Source: Paenibacillus sp. YN15
Lineage (GTDB): Bacteria; Bacillota; Bacilli; Paenibacillales; NBRC-103111
Assembly (NCBI RefSeq): GCF_003285005.1
Contig: NZ_QMFA01000005.1
Span: 124,001-188,000 of the forward strand
Direction of reading: 5' to 3'
Length of the DNA: 64,000 bases
The position numbers were made by a program, and so were the translations under genes. Positions 43,637-51,760 of the stretch are shown in pieces. The notes beneath the pieces were generated by a model. It was given only the letters and a program-made list of their open reading frames with translations. It had not been told where the DNA came from and ran no database searches. Positions within the stretch are counted from its first letter, which is position 1. Each line of letters opens with the position of its first letter.

Positions 43637-45691
43637 CTATTTTACCATATCGCCACTAACCCGCTCTACCTCCGCTCTTCCGGAAAAAAACACGGCCCCG
43701 CCGCCCATATCTGCCGTCCGGGCAGGGGTCAGGGCATTCACCACCCGCTTCCTCCCTGAGGCATCGGCCCACAGCCCCTGGCTCACCAGGGTGCCGGACA
43801 GCACATCCTCACCTACAGCAGCCCGCATGATGCACTCTCCCCGCCGGTTCCAGACCCTGACCATATCCCCTGCGGCAATCCCTTTTGCCGCGGCGTCGGC
43901 AGTATTCATATGAAGCAAGGGCTCCTTTTCCAGCCGGACATGCTTGGCATTATTGGAAAAGGTGGAGTTCAGGAAATTGTGGTTGGGCGCCGGCACAAAC
44001 AGGAAGGGCAGCCCGTCCTCATCCGGCAGGGGCACATATTCCGGCAAGGGCGGATAGCCGTCCTGCTGCATGGCTTTGGAGTACAGCTCAATCTTGCCGC
44101 TTGGCGTCGGCAGCTTGCCGGGGAATAAGGGACGCACCCGCCCTTTCACAAAACCTTGCTCCTTCAGCAGCTCATAGGTAATGCCCTCCAGGACCGGATT
44201 ATTCGGCGCATCCAAGGCTTGCCGGATGATGTCCTCCTCGCTGTCCTGCAGCGCTTGGTCATCATAACCCATAGCTTCCGCCAAAAGACGGAATACCTCC
44301 ACATTCGACTTGCTTTCGCCGCAAGGCTCCAGCACAGGCTCCTGCAGGTGGATATAGTGATGCCAGTACGATTCGTAGAGGTCCGTGTTCTCCAGCGCGG
44401 AGGTTGCCGGCAGCACGATGTCCGCATAACGGGCGGTTTCCGTCAGGAACAGCTCATGAACAACGGTGAACAAATCTTCACGCGCCAGCCCCTCCCGCAC
44501 CTTATTGGCATCAGGGGCCACAATAGCCGGATTGGAGTTGTACACATACAAAGAACGGATGGGCGGCGTCAGCTCCAGCAGCGCCTGGCCGATATGGTTC
44601 ATATTGATCCGGCGGGTGGCTTTTTTGAGCAGATCATGGCGCTGCAAGGCCCGTTCATTCAGGGTCAGATAGCCGCTGTTGCTTTTGATGGCTCCCCCGC
44701 CTTTATGCAGCCAAGCGCCGGTTATGGCTGGCAGGCAGGAGATGGTCCGCACGTTCATGCCGCCGTTGTCGTGATGCTGCAAGCCGTTGCCGATGCGGAT
44801 AAAGCTGGGTTTGGCGGTGCCATACATCCGGGCCAGCTTGTACAGATCCTCTTCGGAGACTCCGGTAATGGCGGAGACCCTGGCAGGATCATATGAGCGG
44901 ACATGCTCCCGCAGTTCCTCCGCTCCCACTGTATATTCCCACAGAAACTCCTCATCCGCCATTCCCTCGGCAAACAGAACATGCATGATCCCCAAGGCCA
45001 GCGCGGCATCGGTCCCCGGACGAAGGGGGATAAACCAGTCCGCCCATTTCCCCGTCCGGTTCTTGTGGACATCAATGGCCACGATCACCGCTCCCGCCTT
45101 GCGGGCCTCCTCCGCCAGCATAACCTGGTGCATGTTGGTGCTAACTGCGTTGACGCCCCAGAAGATGATCAGCTTGGCGTTTACCGTATCCTCGGGACTG
45201 GTTCCCATGTCGCCTCCCATGGTATACCGGTAGCCGACGCCGCCCGCGGCAGAGCAGATGGAACGCTGCAGACGGCTTGCCCCCATCCGGTGGAAAAAAC
45301 GGCGGTCCATACCCTCGGTGCCCAAATAGCCCATGTTGCCATAAAAGCTGTAGGGGAGGATGGCCTCCGCCCCTTCTTCGGCAATCAGCGTTTTCCAGCG
45401 GGAGGAAATCTCGTTGACGGCTTCCTCCCAGGTGATGGGGGTGAATTCGCCGGAGCCTTTGGGACCTGTGCGTTTGACCGGCGTCCGGAGTCTGGCGGGA
45501 TCATGGATACGTTCGGAAAGATGGCGGACTTTGTTGCAAATCGCCCCTCTGGTGATAGGATGGGAAGGGTCTCCCTCCACCTTGATGATCCGGCCGTCTT
45601 TTTTATGGATCAGGAGCCCGCATTGGTCGGGGCAGTCCAGGGAACAGACGGAAGGAAATACGCCGTCGGCGGCAAATCGGGCAGCTGTCAT
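43637..45691 (-). CDS. Molybdopterin-dependent oxidoreductase (YoaE-like)
   Basis: The 684-residue protein is of the DMSO-reductase superfamily. An N-terminal [4Fe-4S] motif (CSLDCPDQCG with a fourth Cys in GAICNK) is followed by the molybdopterin domains (GTDAALALGIMHVL, NSNPAIVAPD, LPATSALENTD) and a C-terminal dinucleotide-binding domain (FNRRGE-like VRVWNRRGECIMRA). There is no twin-Arg signal, so it is cytoplasmic. The size matches B. subtilis YoaE and single-subunit formate-dehydrogenase-like enzymes; the substrate is not known. GAGGAGAG precedes the ATG. No FdhD or Mo-cofactor gene is adjacent. Confidence 0.88.
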   Translation of the reverse strand: MTAARFAADGVFPSVCSLDCPDQCGLLIHKKDGRIIKVEGDPSHPITRGAICNKVRHLSERIHDPARLRTPVKRTGPKGSGEFTPITWEEAVNEISSRWKTLIAEEGAEAILPYSFYGNMGYLGTEGMDRRFFHRMGASRLQRSICSAAGGVGYRYTMGGDMGTSPEDTVNAKLIIFWGVNAVSTNMHQVMLAEEARKAGAVIVAIDVHKNRTGKWADWFIPLRPGTDAALALGIMHVLFAEGMADEEFLWEYTVGAEELREHVRSYDPARVSAITGVSEEDLYKLARMYGTAKPSFIRIGNGLQHHDNGGMNVRTISCLPAITGAWLHKGGGAIKSNSGYLTLNERALQRHDLLKKATRRINMNHIGQALLELTPPIRSLYVYNSNPAIVAPDANKVREGLAREDLFTVVHELFLTETARYADIVLPATSALENTDLYESYWHHYIHLQEPVLEPCGESKSNVEVFRLLAEAMGYDDQALQDSEEDIIRQALDAPNNPVLEGITYELLKEQGFVKGRVRPLFPGKLPTPSGKIELYSKAMQQDGYPPLPEYVPLPDEDGLPFLFVPAPNHNFLNSTFSNNAKHVRLEKEPLLHMNTADAAAKGIAAGDMVRVWNRRGECIMRAAVGEDVLSGTLVSQGLWADASGRKRVVNALTPARTADMGGGAVFFSGRAEVERVSGDMVK

Positions 45692-45777
45692 GGTGCTTGT
45701 CTCTCCTCATTTTGTTCGGTGATCAAACATGATTTTTTTTCATTATAATCAATCCGTGGGTGCAAAGCGAACAAAGC

Positions 45778-45786
45778 TGTTATAAT
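45778..45786 (+). promoter_or_regulatory. Extended -10 promoter of the radical SAM gene
   Basis: TGTTATAAT is an extended consensus -10. The -35 (GTGCAA, 16 bases upstream) is weak. The transcript leader contains repeat copy F. Confidence 0.6.
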
Positions 45787-45795
45787 AAACCATCC

Positions 45796-45845
45796 CCCCC
45801 AAAAGTGACGGGAAGCTCTGAAGCGGAATCCGGGGGCTTTTGGCG
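45796..45845. repeat. 51-bp palindromic repeat, copy F (inverted, partly decayed)
   Basis: CCCCCAAAAGTGACGGGAAG, CTCTGAAGCGGAATCC, GGGGGCTTTTGGCGG: this matches the reverse complement of copy D in the left two thirds, with a degraded right end. Confidence 0.7.
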
Positions 45846-45869
45846 GAAGCCTGTGGACAGGAGAACGCT

Positions 45870-46751
45870 ATGAAACCTTTTCAAAAAGTCTACATCGAAA
45901 TTACCAGTGTCTGCAATTTATCCTGCAGCTTCTGCCCTCCTACAGCCAGGAAGGCCATGTTCATGGAGCCGGACGCCTTCCGGGATATTCTAAGGCAAGT
46001 CCGCCCGTTTACAAACCAGATTTGTCTGCATGTAAAAGGGGAACCCCTGCTCCACCCGTCGATCGGGAGGCTATTGGACATCTGCGCCGAAGAAGGGATG
46101 AAGGTTAATCTCACCACCAACGGCACCTTGCTTCCCAAAAAAGGAGCCGAGCTTCTCGGCAAAGAGGCTTTGCGGCAGGTGAATATTTCGCTGCACAGCA
46201 TGGGGGAGCATCGGGAAAAGGGGGAGGCGTACCAGTTGGACTACCTGCGCCAATGCCTCCGGTTTGCCCAAGAGGCGGCAGGGCACGGTACCTATGTCAG
46301 CCTGCGACTGTGGGATGCTCCCCGGACGGAAGAGGCAGGGGGTCTGGAGCTTAACCGGCGGTTGACAGCGATTATGGAGGATACGTTCGCGCTGCCTCCC
46401 CTTGCTCTGGAAGCGGCGCTGCCGGGCAAAGGCCTCCGGGTGGCAGACCGGATCTATCTGAACCGGGACTACCGGTTTGAGTGGCCCAGTCTGGACGCCC
46501 CGGAGGATGAGGGCAGAGGCTTTTGCCACGCGCTGCGCACCCATGCGGCGATTCTCTGCGACGGTACAGTGGTGCCCTGCTGTCTGGACGGCGAGGGTGT
46601 GATTGCCTTGGGCAATCTCCGGAAGCGGCCCTTTGCGGAGATTCTGCAGGGAGAGCGGGCCCGCAGACTGCGGGACGGTTTTTCCGGCAGACGGGCGGTA
46701 GAAGAGCTATGCCGGAAATGCGGCTACCGGAAGAAATTTGGCAGTATGTAA
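45870..46751 (+). CDS. Radical SAM / SPASM-domain protein
   Basis: The 293-residue protein starts at ATG 45870 with CAGGAG upstream. The radical SAM [4Fe-4S] motif is CNLSCSFC (residues about 16-23). The C-terminal SPASM-type region supplies further cysteines (CHALRTHAAILCDGTVVPCC and CRKCGY). VKGEPLLHPSI and NLTTNGTLL are core barrel motifs. SPASM proteins modify peptides or proteins or mature enzymes. No candidate peptide gene is next to it, so the target is unknown. It is divergent from the molybdoenzyme gene. Confidence 0.88.
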   Translation: MKPFQKVYIEITSVCNLSCSFCPPTARKAMFMEPDAFRDILRQVRPFTNQICLHVKGEPLLHPSIGRLLDICAEEGMKVNLTTNGTLLPKKGAELLGKEALRQVNISLHSMGEHREKGEAYQLDYLRQCLRFAQEAAGHGTYVSLRLWDAPRTEEAGGLELNRRLTAIMEDTFALPPLALEAALPGKGLRVADRIYLNRDYRFEWPSLDAPEDEGRGFCHALRTHAAILCDGTVVPCCLDGEGVIALGNLRKRPFAEILQGERARRLRDGFSGRRAVEELCRKCGYRKKFGSM

Positions 46752-46805
46752 CCTTCCGTAAACCCGGCAGGAGCAAAAATAGAAATGGCACTTGTCCCCC
46801 AGTCC

Positions 46806-46814
46806 TGATATAAT
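46806..46814 (+). promoter_or_regulatory. Extended -10 promoter of the coiled-coil gene
   Basis: TGATATAAT is an extended consensus -10, 78 bases before the start codon. A partial -35 (ATGGCA) lies 18 bases upstream. Confidence 0.6.
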
Positions 46815-46891
46815 GGTACCAATCGGTTCATGGATCACGTATACCGACACGCGCTCTGTTCTATCCATCCACGCGGGGAGGTTCTTTTATT

Positions 46892-47563
46892 ATGTCCGTC
46901 AGTGATCCCATTCTGCTTCAAATTCTGCAAGCCGTCCAGACCCTGGGCGACGATATGCAGACAGTCAAGTCGGATATCAAAGACCTTAAGGGCGACGTCC
47001 ACACTCTCAAGAGCGACGTCAGCAGCCTTAAGGACGATGTCCACACGCTCAAGGGCGACGTCAGCAGCCTTAAGGACGACGTCCAGACCCTCAAAAGCGA
47101 CGTCAGCAACCTTAAGGACGACGTCAACACCCTCAAGGGCGATGTCAACACCCTCAAGGGCGATGTCAGCACCCTCAAAGGCGATGTCAACACCCTCAAG
47201 GGCGATGTCAACACCCTCAAGGGCGATGTCAACACCCTCAAGGGCGATGTCAACACCCTCAAGGGCGATGTCAGCAGCCTTAAGGACGATGCCCACACCC
47301 TCAAAGGCGATGTCAGCAGCCTTAAGATTGGGCAAGGGGAACTGTTTCAGCTGTCCTCGGCGATTCGGAATGCCCAGGAGCTTACCAATGCCAAGCTGGA
47401 GGGTTTGACCCTCGATGTGCGGCGGACGGAGGGCAATGTTGTGCGGATCGAGCAGAAGCTGGGGGAAGAAATCCTGGACATGCGGGGCGAAATCCGGTTC
47501 CTCAATCACCGGATAGCCGATGTGGAACTGGCCGTGGACAAGCTGAAGGAAAAATGCCTCTAG
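46892..47563 (+). CDS. Heptad-repeat coiled-coil protein
   Basis: The 223-residue protein has GGGAGG before its ATG. A short hydrophobic N-terminus (SVSDPILLQILQAVQTLG) is followed by 18 successive heptads of the form KxDVxxL (residues about 26-151), then a less regular coiled coil (about 152-222, EILDMRGEIRFLNHRIADVE). Leu and Val fall at regular spacing, so a long left-handed coiled coil is certain. Lys and Asp alternate on the surface. No signal or membrane helix is visible. The function is unknown; a spacer, cytoskeletal or envelope-scaffold role is only a guess. Confidence 0.85.
   Translation: MSVSDPILLQILQAVQTLGDDMQTVKSDIKDLKGDVHTLKSDVSSLKDDVHTLKGDVSSLKDDVQTLKSDVSNLKDDVNTLKGDVNTLKGDVSTLKGDVNTLKGDVNTLKGDVNTLKGDVNTLKGDVSSLKDDAHTLKGDVSSLKIGQGELFQLSSAIRNAQELTNAKLEGLTLDVRRTEGNVVRIEQKLGEEILDMRGEIRFLNHRIADVELAVDKLKEKCL
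46967..47344 (+). repeat. 18-unit 21-bp tandem repeat inside the coiled-coil gene
   Basis: Each 21-bp unit codes one heptad. Five units in a row near 47178-47270 are nearly identical (GATGTCAACACCCTCAAGGGC), which indicates recent duplication. Flanking units have diverged (TCAGCAGCCTTAAGGAC type). Confidence 0.9.
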
Positions 47564-47582
47564 TACACCCGGTTTTGTTCCC

Positions 47583-47772
47583 ATAACGGAAGCCTTTTTC
47601 CGTTATTGGGGGTACCGAACGGCAAATCTGCCGAATAAGGGCAGGAGTTTTCCGCTATTGGCCCCCGCTTAGGCAGAATCGCTGCATCTCCAGCCCGATA
47701 GCGGAAATTGGCTTCCACTATGGCACCTATCCTGCTTCTGCAGCAGCATATAGCGGAAAATCACTTCCGTTA
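47583..47772. repeat. ATAGCGGAA...TTCCGCTAT hairpin repeats
   Basis: Copies at 47583-47606, 47698-47721 and 47750-47772, with a half copy near 47649-47658. They fill the gap between the coiled-coil gene and the antiporter. Confidence 0.75.
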
Positions 47773-47868
47773 ATCTGTCCGAGCCAACCTCCGGACCTTC
47801 ACCCGGGCCCAACCTTTATCGCCTAACCAGCAACCTGCGCTCCACCCCTTATGCCAAACAGCAAACAG

Positions 47869-47909
47869 CAAACCTCAGCCGCTTCATGCGCAGCTGGGGT
47901 TTTTATGCC
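47869..47909. terminator. Terminator hairpin between convergent genes
   Basis: AAACCTCAGC and GCTGGGGTTT arms around a 13-base loop. The plus strand continues TTTTT and the minus strand GGTTTGCTGTTTG, so it may serve the antiporter gene and the coiled-coil gene. Confidence 0.65.
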
Positions 47910-47926
47910 GGCGAAAACCGCCGGGC

Positions 47927-49972
47927 CTACGCCATCTCATCCTGCTCCAGCACCACTGCTTCCCGGGCCTTGATCCGGCGGCGCAGCTCACCGGCCGCTT
48001 CGCGGCTCAGCTCGCCCAGCTCGTACATGGCCTGCACGGCGTTCCGCTCCGCCTGAATAGCGAAGCCATGCAGCTCCTTGCGCTGCTCATGGAAGGTCGA
48101 GTCGTGGCGGTGGGTCACGGCAGATACCCGGTTGAACCGCTCCAGCACCTCCCGGTAATGGCTGATCACCGCGCTCCGTTCTTCCCTATGGGCAGAGGAG
48201 CCGTTTTGCTCCAGAAGAGACTGGAGGGCCGCTTCGCTGCTTTTCAGCTTCAACGTTCTTACCGCTTCGAGGTCCTTCCGCTTCCCGGCGAACCGGTCCA
48301 AGCCTGCATTGCGGGCGAAAGGATGCTTCAGCCTCCTAAAGAACAGCTTCAGCATCGCCTTCCACATCCGCGCCGGATTGGCCATCAGGACCTCCATCTG
48401 GTCCAGCATCCGGAAGAACATGTCCGCCTGCTCCGGCGTAATCCGGCCTTCGTCCAACTGGCTCCGGGCGAATTCCCGCTCCGTGTTTAAAGCGGACAGA
48501 CGCAGTTGGATTTCCGTTCCCTTGTCCAGCCGTGTTCCTTTGCCGGGGGATTTTTTGCTTTCGGCCTGTCCGATCCATTGCCGGTAATCGGCGATGACAG
48601 AGGAGACAGCCGCTTCGTTCTCTTCAGTGGCCTCATAACGGACAGCCTGGATGGCGGCGGTCAACACCTTGACCTGCGCCTCCTCCAGCAGCGACTGCCC
48701 CTGTGCGGCATCCTTTCTACGGGCAAGCAATGGCAGAAACAGGCTGGCCGACAACAGCGACAGCAGAATGACCACCGCGGCGAGGAAAATGATCAGATCC
48801 CGTTCCGGAAACGGCGTTCCGTCGTTAAGCACCAGCGGAATAGAAAACGCACCGGCCAGGGTCACGGCTCCCCGCACACCGGACACGGAGGTCATCAGCA
48901 GGATTTTCAGAGAAGGCAGCTCCGATTTGCTGCTTCCTTTCCCCGTTCTGGTGAAAACAAGGGTCCACAAAAACCGCAAAACCAGTAGGATCGCAAATAT
49001 GGCCGCGGCATAACCAAACATCTGCAGATTGTTGAGCAAGGGATTGCGGATGACGGTGATGCTCACATCGGGAATTTGCAGCCCCAGAATAACGAACACC
49101 AGACCGTTTAAAATGAACAGGATAACCGACCAGGTATTGGTGGAAACCGTGCTGAGCTGGGAAACGCTGAGCTGGTTATAGGAGGAGTGGGTACGGGAGC
49201 GGTCATCCTCCACCGCATGGACAATGCCGCCGGCAACCGCCGCCAGAATCCCCGATACTCCCAGATGCTCGGCAGTCAAATACAGCATAAAGGGCGTCAG
49301 CAGCTGGATCAGCATATGAATCGTCACATCCTCCATGCCGAAGCGGCGCAGCAGCTTCCGCAGCCCGATGATGAGAAAGGCCAGAACTGCGCCGAAGAGC
49401 AGGCCGCCTACTGAAATCTCCAGAAAGCTGAAGGAGGCCTTTGGCAAAGAGAAAACGCCTGTAATCGCCGCGGCAATGGCAAATTTGAATGCCACCAGAC
49501 CGGAGGCGTCATTCATCAAGGCCTCTCCCTCCAGCAGGCGCATCAGGCTTTTCGGCAAATGGAGCCGGCCCGCAAGCGAGCTCACCGCCACTGCATCCGT
49601 AGGCGACAGAATAGCCGCCAGGCCGAAGGCCGCTGCAAGAGGGATGGAGGGAATCATCCAATGGATGGCATAGCCCACTGCGAACACGGTGACAAATACC
49701 AGCCCTACCGCCATCAGCAAAATTGGCGCCCGGAGCCGCCACAGCTCGTCCCTGGGGGTATGTTTGCCGTCATTGTACAAAAGCGGAGCAATAAACAATA
49801 CAAAGAACAGCTCCGGCTCCAGCTCCAGATGCACCCCGGAGGGGATCATCGCCACCAGAGCGCCAAGAGCAATTTGAATCAGGGGCACCGGAATCATCGG
49901 CAAAAACCGGTTCACCACATTGGATACGCCGATTAGGCCAAGCATGACCAGCACCGCCAGAAAAATCTCCAT
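47927..49972 (-). CDS. CPA1-family Na+(K+)/H+ antiporter (NhaK-like)
   Basis: The 681-residue protein has about twelve membrane helices (1-420) with CPA1 ion-site motifs LSPTDAVAVSSLAGRLHLP and EGEALMNDASGL, and LLYNDGKHTPRDEL near the start. A long hydrophilic C-terminal region (about 425-681) is charged and helical, the usual regulatory tail. The size fits B. subtilis NhaK (YvgP). It exchanges sodium or potassium for protons. A terminator lies just behind it. Confidence 0.92.
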   Translation of the reverse strand: MEIFLAVLVMLGLIGVSNVVNRFLPMIPVPLIQIALGALVAMIPSGVHLELEPELFFVLFIAPLLYNDGKHTPRDELWRLRAPILLMAVGLVFVTVFAVGYAIHWMIPSIPLAAAFGLAAILSPTDAVAVSSLAGRLHLPKSLMRLLEGEALMNDASGLVAFKFAIAAAITGVFSLPKASFSFLEISVGGLLFGAVLAFLIIGLRKLLRRFGMEDVTIHMLIQLLTPFMLYLTAEHLGVSGILAAVAGGIVHAVEDDRSRTHSSYNQLSVSQLSTVSTNTWSVILFILNGLVFVILGLQIPDVSITVIRNPLLNNLQMFGYAAAIFAILLVLRFLWTLVFTRTGKGSSKSELPSLKILLMTSVSGVRGAVTLAGAFSIPLVLNDGTPFPERDLIIFLAAVVILLSLLSASLFLPLLARRKDAAQGQSLLEEAQVKVLTAAIQAVRYEATEENEAAVSSVIADYRQWIGQAESKKSPGKGTRLDKGTEIQLRLSALNTEREFARSQLDEGRITPEQADMFFRMLDQMEVLMANPARMWKAMLKLFFRRLKHPFARNAGLDRFAGKRKDLEAVRTLKLKSSEAALQSLLEQNGSSAHREERSAVISHYREVLERFNRVSAVTHRHDSTFHEQRKELHGFAIQAERNAVQAMYELGELSREAAGELRRRIKAREAVVLEQDEMA

Positions 49973-50065
49973 TCTCTACTCCTCCGCCGTCATCTGTCGT
50001 AAAAAAGGTCGATTCTTCCATTATACCGAATGCTCATTGGCGGCGACAAGGAGCATGACCGCGGA

Positions 50066-50989
50066 TTACAACCTCTCGATCAGCCGATGGACCGGCAGCA
50101 CCTTGTCGGCGCTGATGGAGCAGGCCGCCGGATCGGACAGGCTGGCCAGGAAATGCTCCACCGCTCCGGTAAAGCCGCGGCGCTGCGGAACGGGCTCCCA
50201 GCTGCCGAAGCCTGCCTCCCGGGCGGCTCCCCCCGCTTCCGCAAACAGCCCCTGCTCCAGGTTGACCACCCGGGCGCTGCGGCCTCCCCCATGCAGCTCA
50301 AGCCGCTCCAGGTCCAATCCGGCGCTGCGGACCATGCTGAAGGCGGCCTCCCCTTGCCCCGGGGCCACCACAAATCTCCCCGACGCCCACAGGAGCCGCC
50401 CATCCGCATCGGCCTGCTGGCGGTACGAAACCTCCGGCTCTGTTTCGCCGGACAGCCACAAAACCAGATCCATCATATGGATCAGGTCATCATACAAGGT
50501 CTGTTTGGCCCCGTGCTTCTGCTGCCGGGTGCGGTGCTTCTCCGCGGTGCACAGCCGGAAGCCGCCAACCGCCTCCATCCAGGCTTTGGCTTCCACATAC
50601 AGGGGCGCAAATCGCCGGTTAAAGCCCACAGCCAACAGCTTTCCCGTCTCCCGGGCGCACCGGGCCAGCTCCTCCGATTCGCCGATGTCGTAAGACAGGG
50701 GTTTGTCCACATATACATGCACGCCGGCCTGCAAACATTGCATCACAATACTGTAATGAGTCTCCGTCGGGCTATGGACAAAAACAGCGTCCAGCTCCGC
50801 CTCCCCCAGCAGCCGGTCCAGGCTGGTATACCGCCCGGCCACCCGCAGACTGCGGCCGATTCTCTCCACCGTTTCGGCCGAGCGGCTCATCACTCCGGCA
50901 ATCTCCACCCCGTCATGGGCAGCCAGCACCGGCAAATAAGCCTTTTGCGCAATATCTCCCAATCCAACAATCCCCACTTTTGCCGCCAT
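50066..50989 (-). CDS. Gfo/Idh/MocA-family oxidoreductase
   Basis: The 307-residue protein starts at ATG 50989 with GGGAGGAAC upstream. A Rossmann domain (KVGIVGLGDIAQKAYLPVLA, then VFVHSPTETHY) binds NAD(P); VDKPLSYDIGESEEL is the EKP-type motif with the catalytic Lys. DDLIHMMDLVLWLSG lies in the substrate domain. The family oxidises or reduces sugars, inositols and related compounds; the substrate is unknown. It is divergent from the next gene. Confidence 0.9.
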   Translation of the reverse strand: MAAKVGIVGLGDIAQKAYLPVLAAHDGVEIAGVMSRSAETVERIGRSLRVAGRYTSLDRLLGEAELDAVFVHSPTETHYSIVMQCLQAGVHVYVDKPLSYDIGESEELARCARETGKLLAVGFNRRFAPLYVEAKAWMEAVGGFRLCTAEKHRTRQQKHGAKQTLYDDLIHMMDLVLWLSGETEPEVSYRQQADADGRLLWASGRFVVAPGQGEAAFSMVRSAGLDLERLELHGGGRSARVVNLEQGLFAEAGGAAREAGFGSWEPVPQRRGFTGAVEHFLASLSDPAACSISADKVLPVHRLIERL

Positions 50990-51107
50990 CCGTTGTTCCT
51001 CCCGCCAATTGTCATCTTTCAACAGCTTTTAACCCGGCCCCGCTTATGGTAAGATAGTCATGTTATCCATATGTCTTCATGATCCGCTTAGGAGGCCTTC
51101 TAACCTA

Positions 51108-51668
51108 ATGACCACATCCAAAAACAGCCTGGCTCTTGCCGCCGGCCTGATTCTCTTTGTTGGCCTGATTGCTTCGGCTATCTTGCTTGAATCGGCTTAT
51201 TTGCTGTATGCCGCAACCGGCATCCCCATTTTGCTGGTTCCCTTTATTCCCGATTTGAAAACCAGCCAGACGGTCAAACCCGGCCAGTCTGCTCCCCGCA
51301 TGCGGGTATACCGGACAGATAGCGAGGACGGGGAGGGCTTTATTATTTTGGAAGCTCTCCATGGGGGAATTCCCTGGAACAAAAAACGCCTTTATTTCCC
51401 TGTTGACGGACTGCCGGCTGCCGCGCCATCCGCCTACTCGGCAGAAACCGCAGGGATTCCCGTTCTGCAATACGATCTGGTGCCCCACCGCCGCAGGAAG
51501 GACCTGTACGGCATTGAGCTGGCCAATGTGGCCGCCCGGTTCCGCACCCTGTCTTACACCGCCGACGAGGTAACCCGGCTTGTGATCCGGCTGGAGGATC
51601 TGCATCCCGCGGACCCGGCCGTGGCGGAGCACCGGACGGCTCCCGTCCGCAAGAGCTTTCCCGCATAA
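51108..51668 (+). CDS. Hypothetical two-helix membrane protein
   Basis: The 186-residue protein has two N-terminal membrane helices (LALAAGLILFVGLIASAILL, then AYLLYAATGIPILLVPFIP), followed by a soluble part of about 115 residues with no known motif (MRVYRTDSEDGEGFIILE, GIPWNKKRLYFPVDGLP). AGGAGG lies 12 bases before ATG 51108; an upstream ATG (51060) has no ribosome site. A terminator follows. I do not recognise the family. Confidence 0.72.
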   Translation: MTTSKNSLALAAGLILFVGLIASAILLESAYLLYAATGIPILLVPFIPDLKTSQTVKPGQSAPRMRVYRTDSEDGEGFIILEALHGGIPWNKKRLYFPVDGLPAAAPSAYSAETAGIPVLQYDLVPHRRRKDLYGIELANVAARFRTLSYTADEVTRLVIRLEDLHPADPAVAEHRTAPVRKSFPA

Positions 51669-51715
51669 TGCCAGCCGTTTGCTGTGAAAATAGTATCATA
51701 TCCCTTTTTCAAATG

Positions 51716-51756
51716 AAAGAAGAACACCGCGGAGCTGTTGCGCGGTGTTCTTCTTT
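51716..51756. terminator. Bidirectional intrinsic terminator
   Basis: AAAGAAGAACACCGCG, 9-base loop, CGCGGTGTTCTTCTTT: a perfect 16-bp stem with A-rich and T-rich ends, between the membrane-protein gene and the convergent AraC regulator. Confidence 0.92.
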
Positions 51757-51760
51757 GGCA

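Noticed and set aside
46967-47344. Regular repeats considered as a CRISPR array
   Set aside because: Units are contiguous 21-bp codon-aligned repeats with no spacers.
46835-47584. Reverse-strand frames across the 21-bp repeats
   Set aside because: The repeat has no stop codon in several frames, so long open frames arise automatically. Only the plus-strand frame has a promoter, ribosome site and non-repeat ends.
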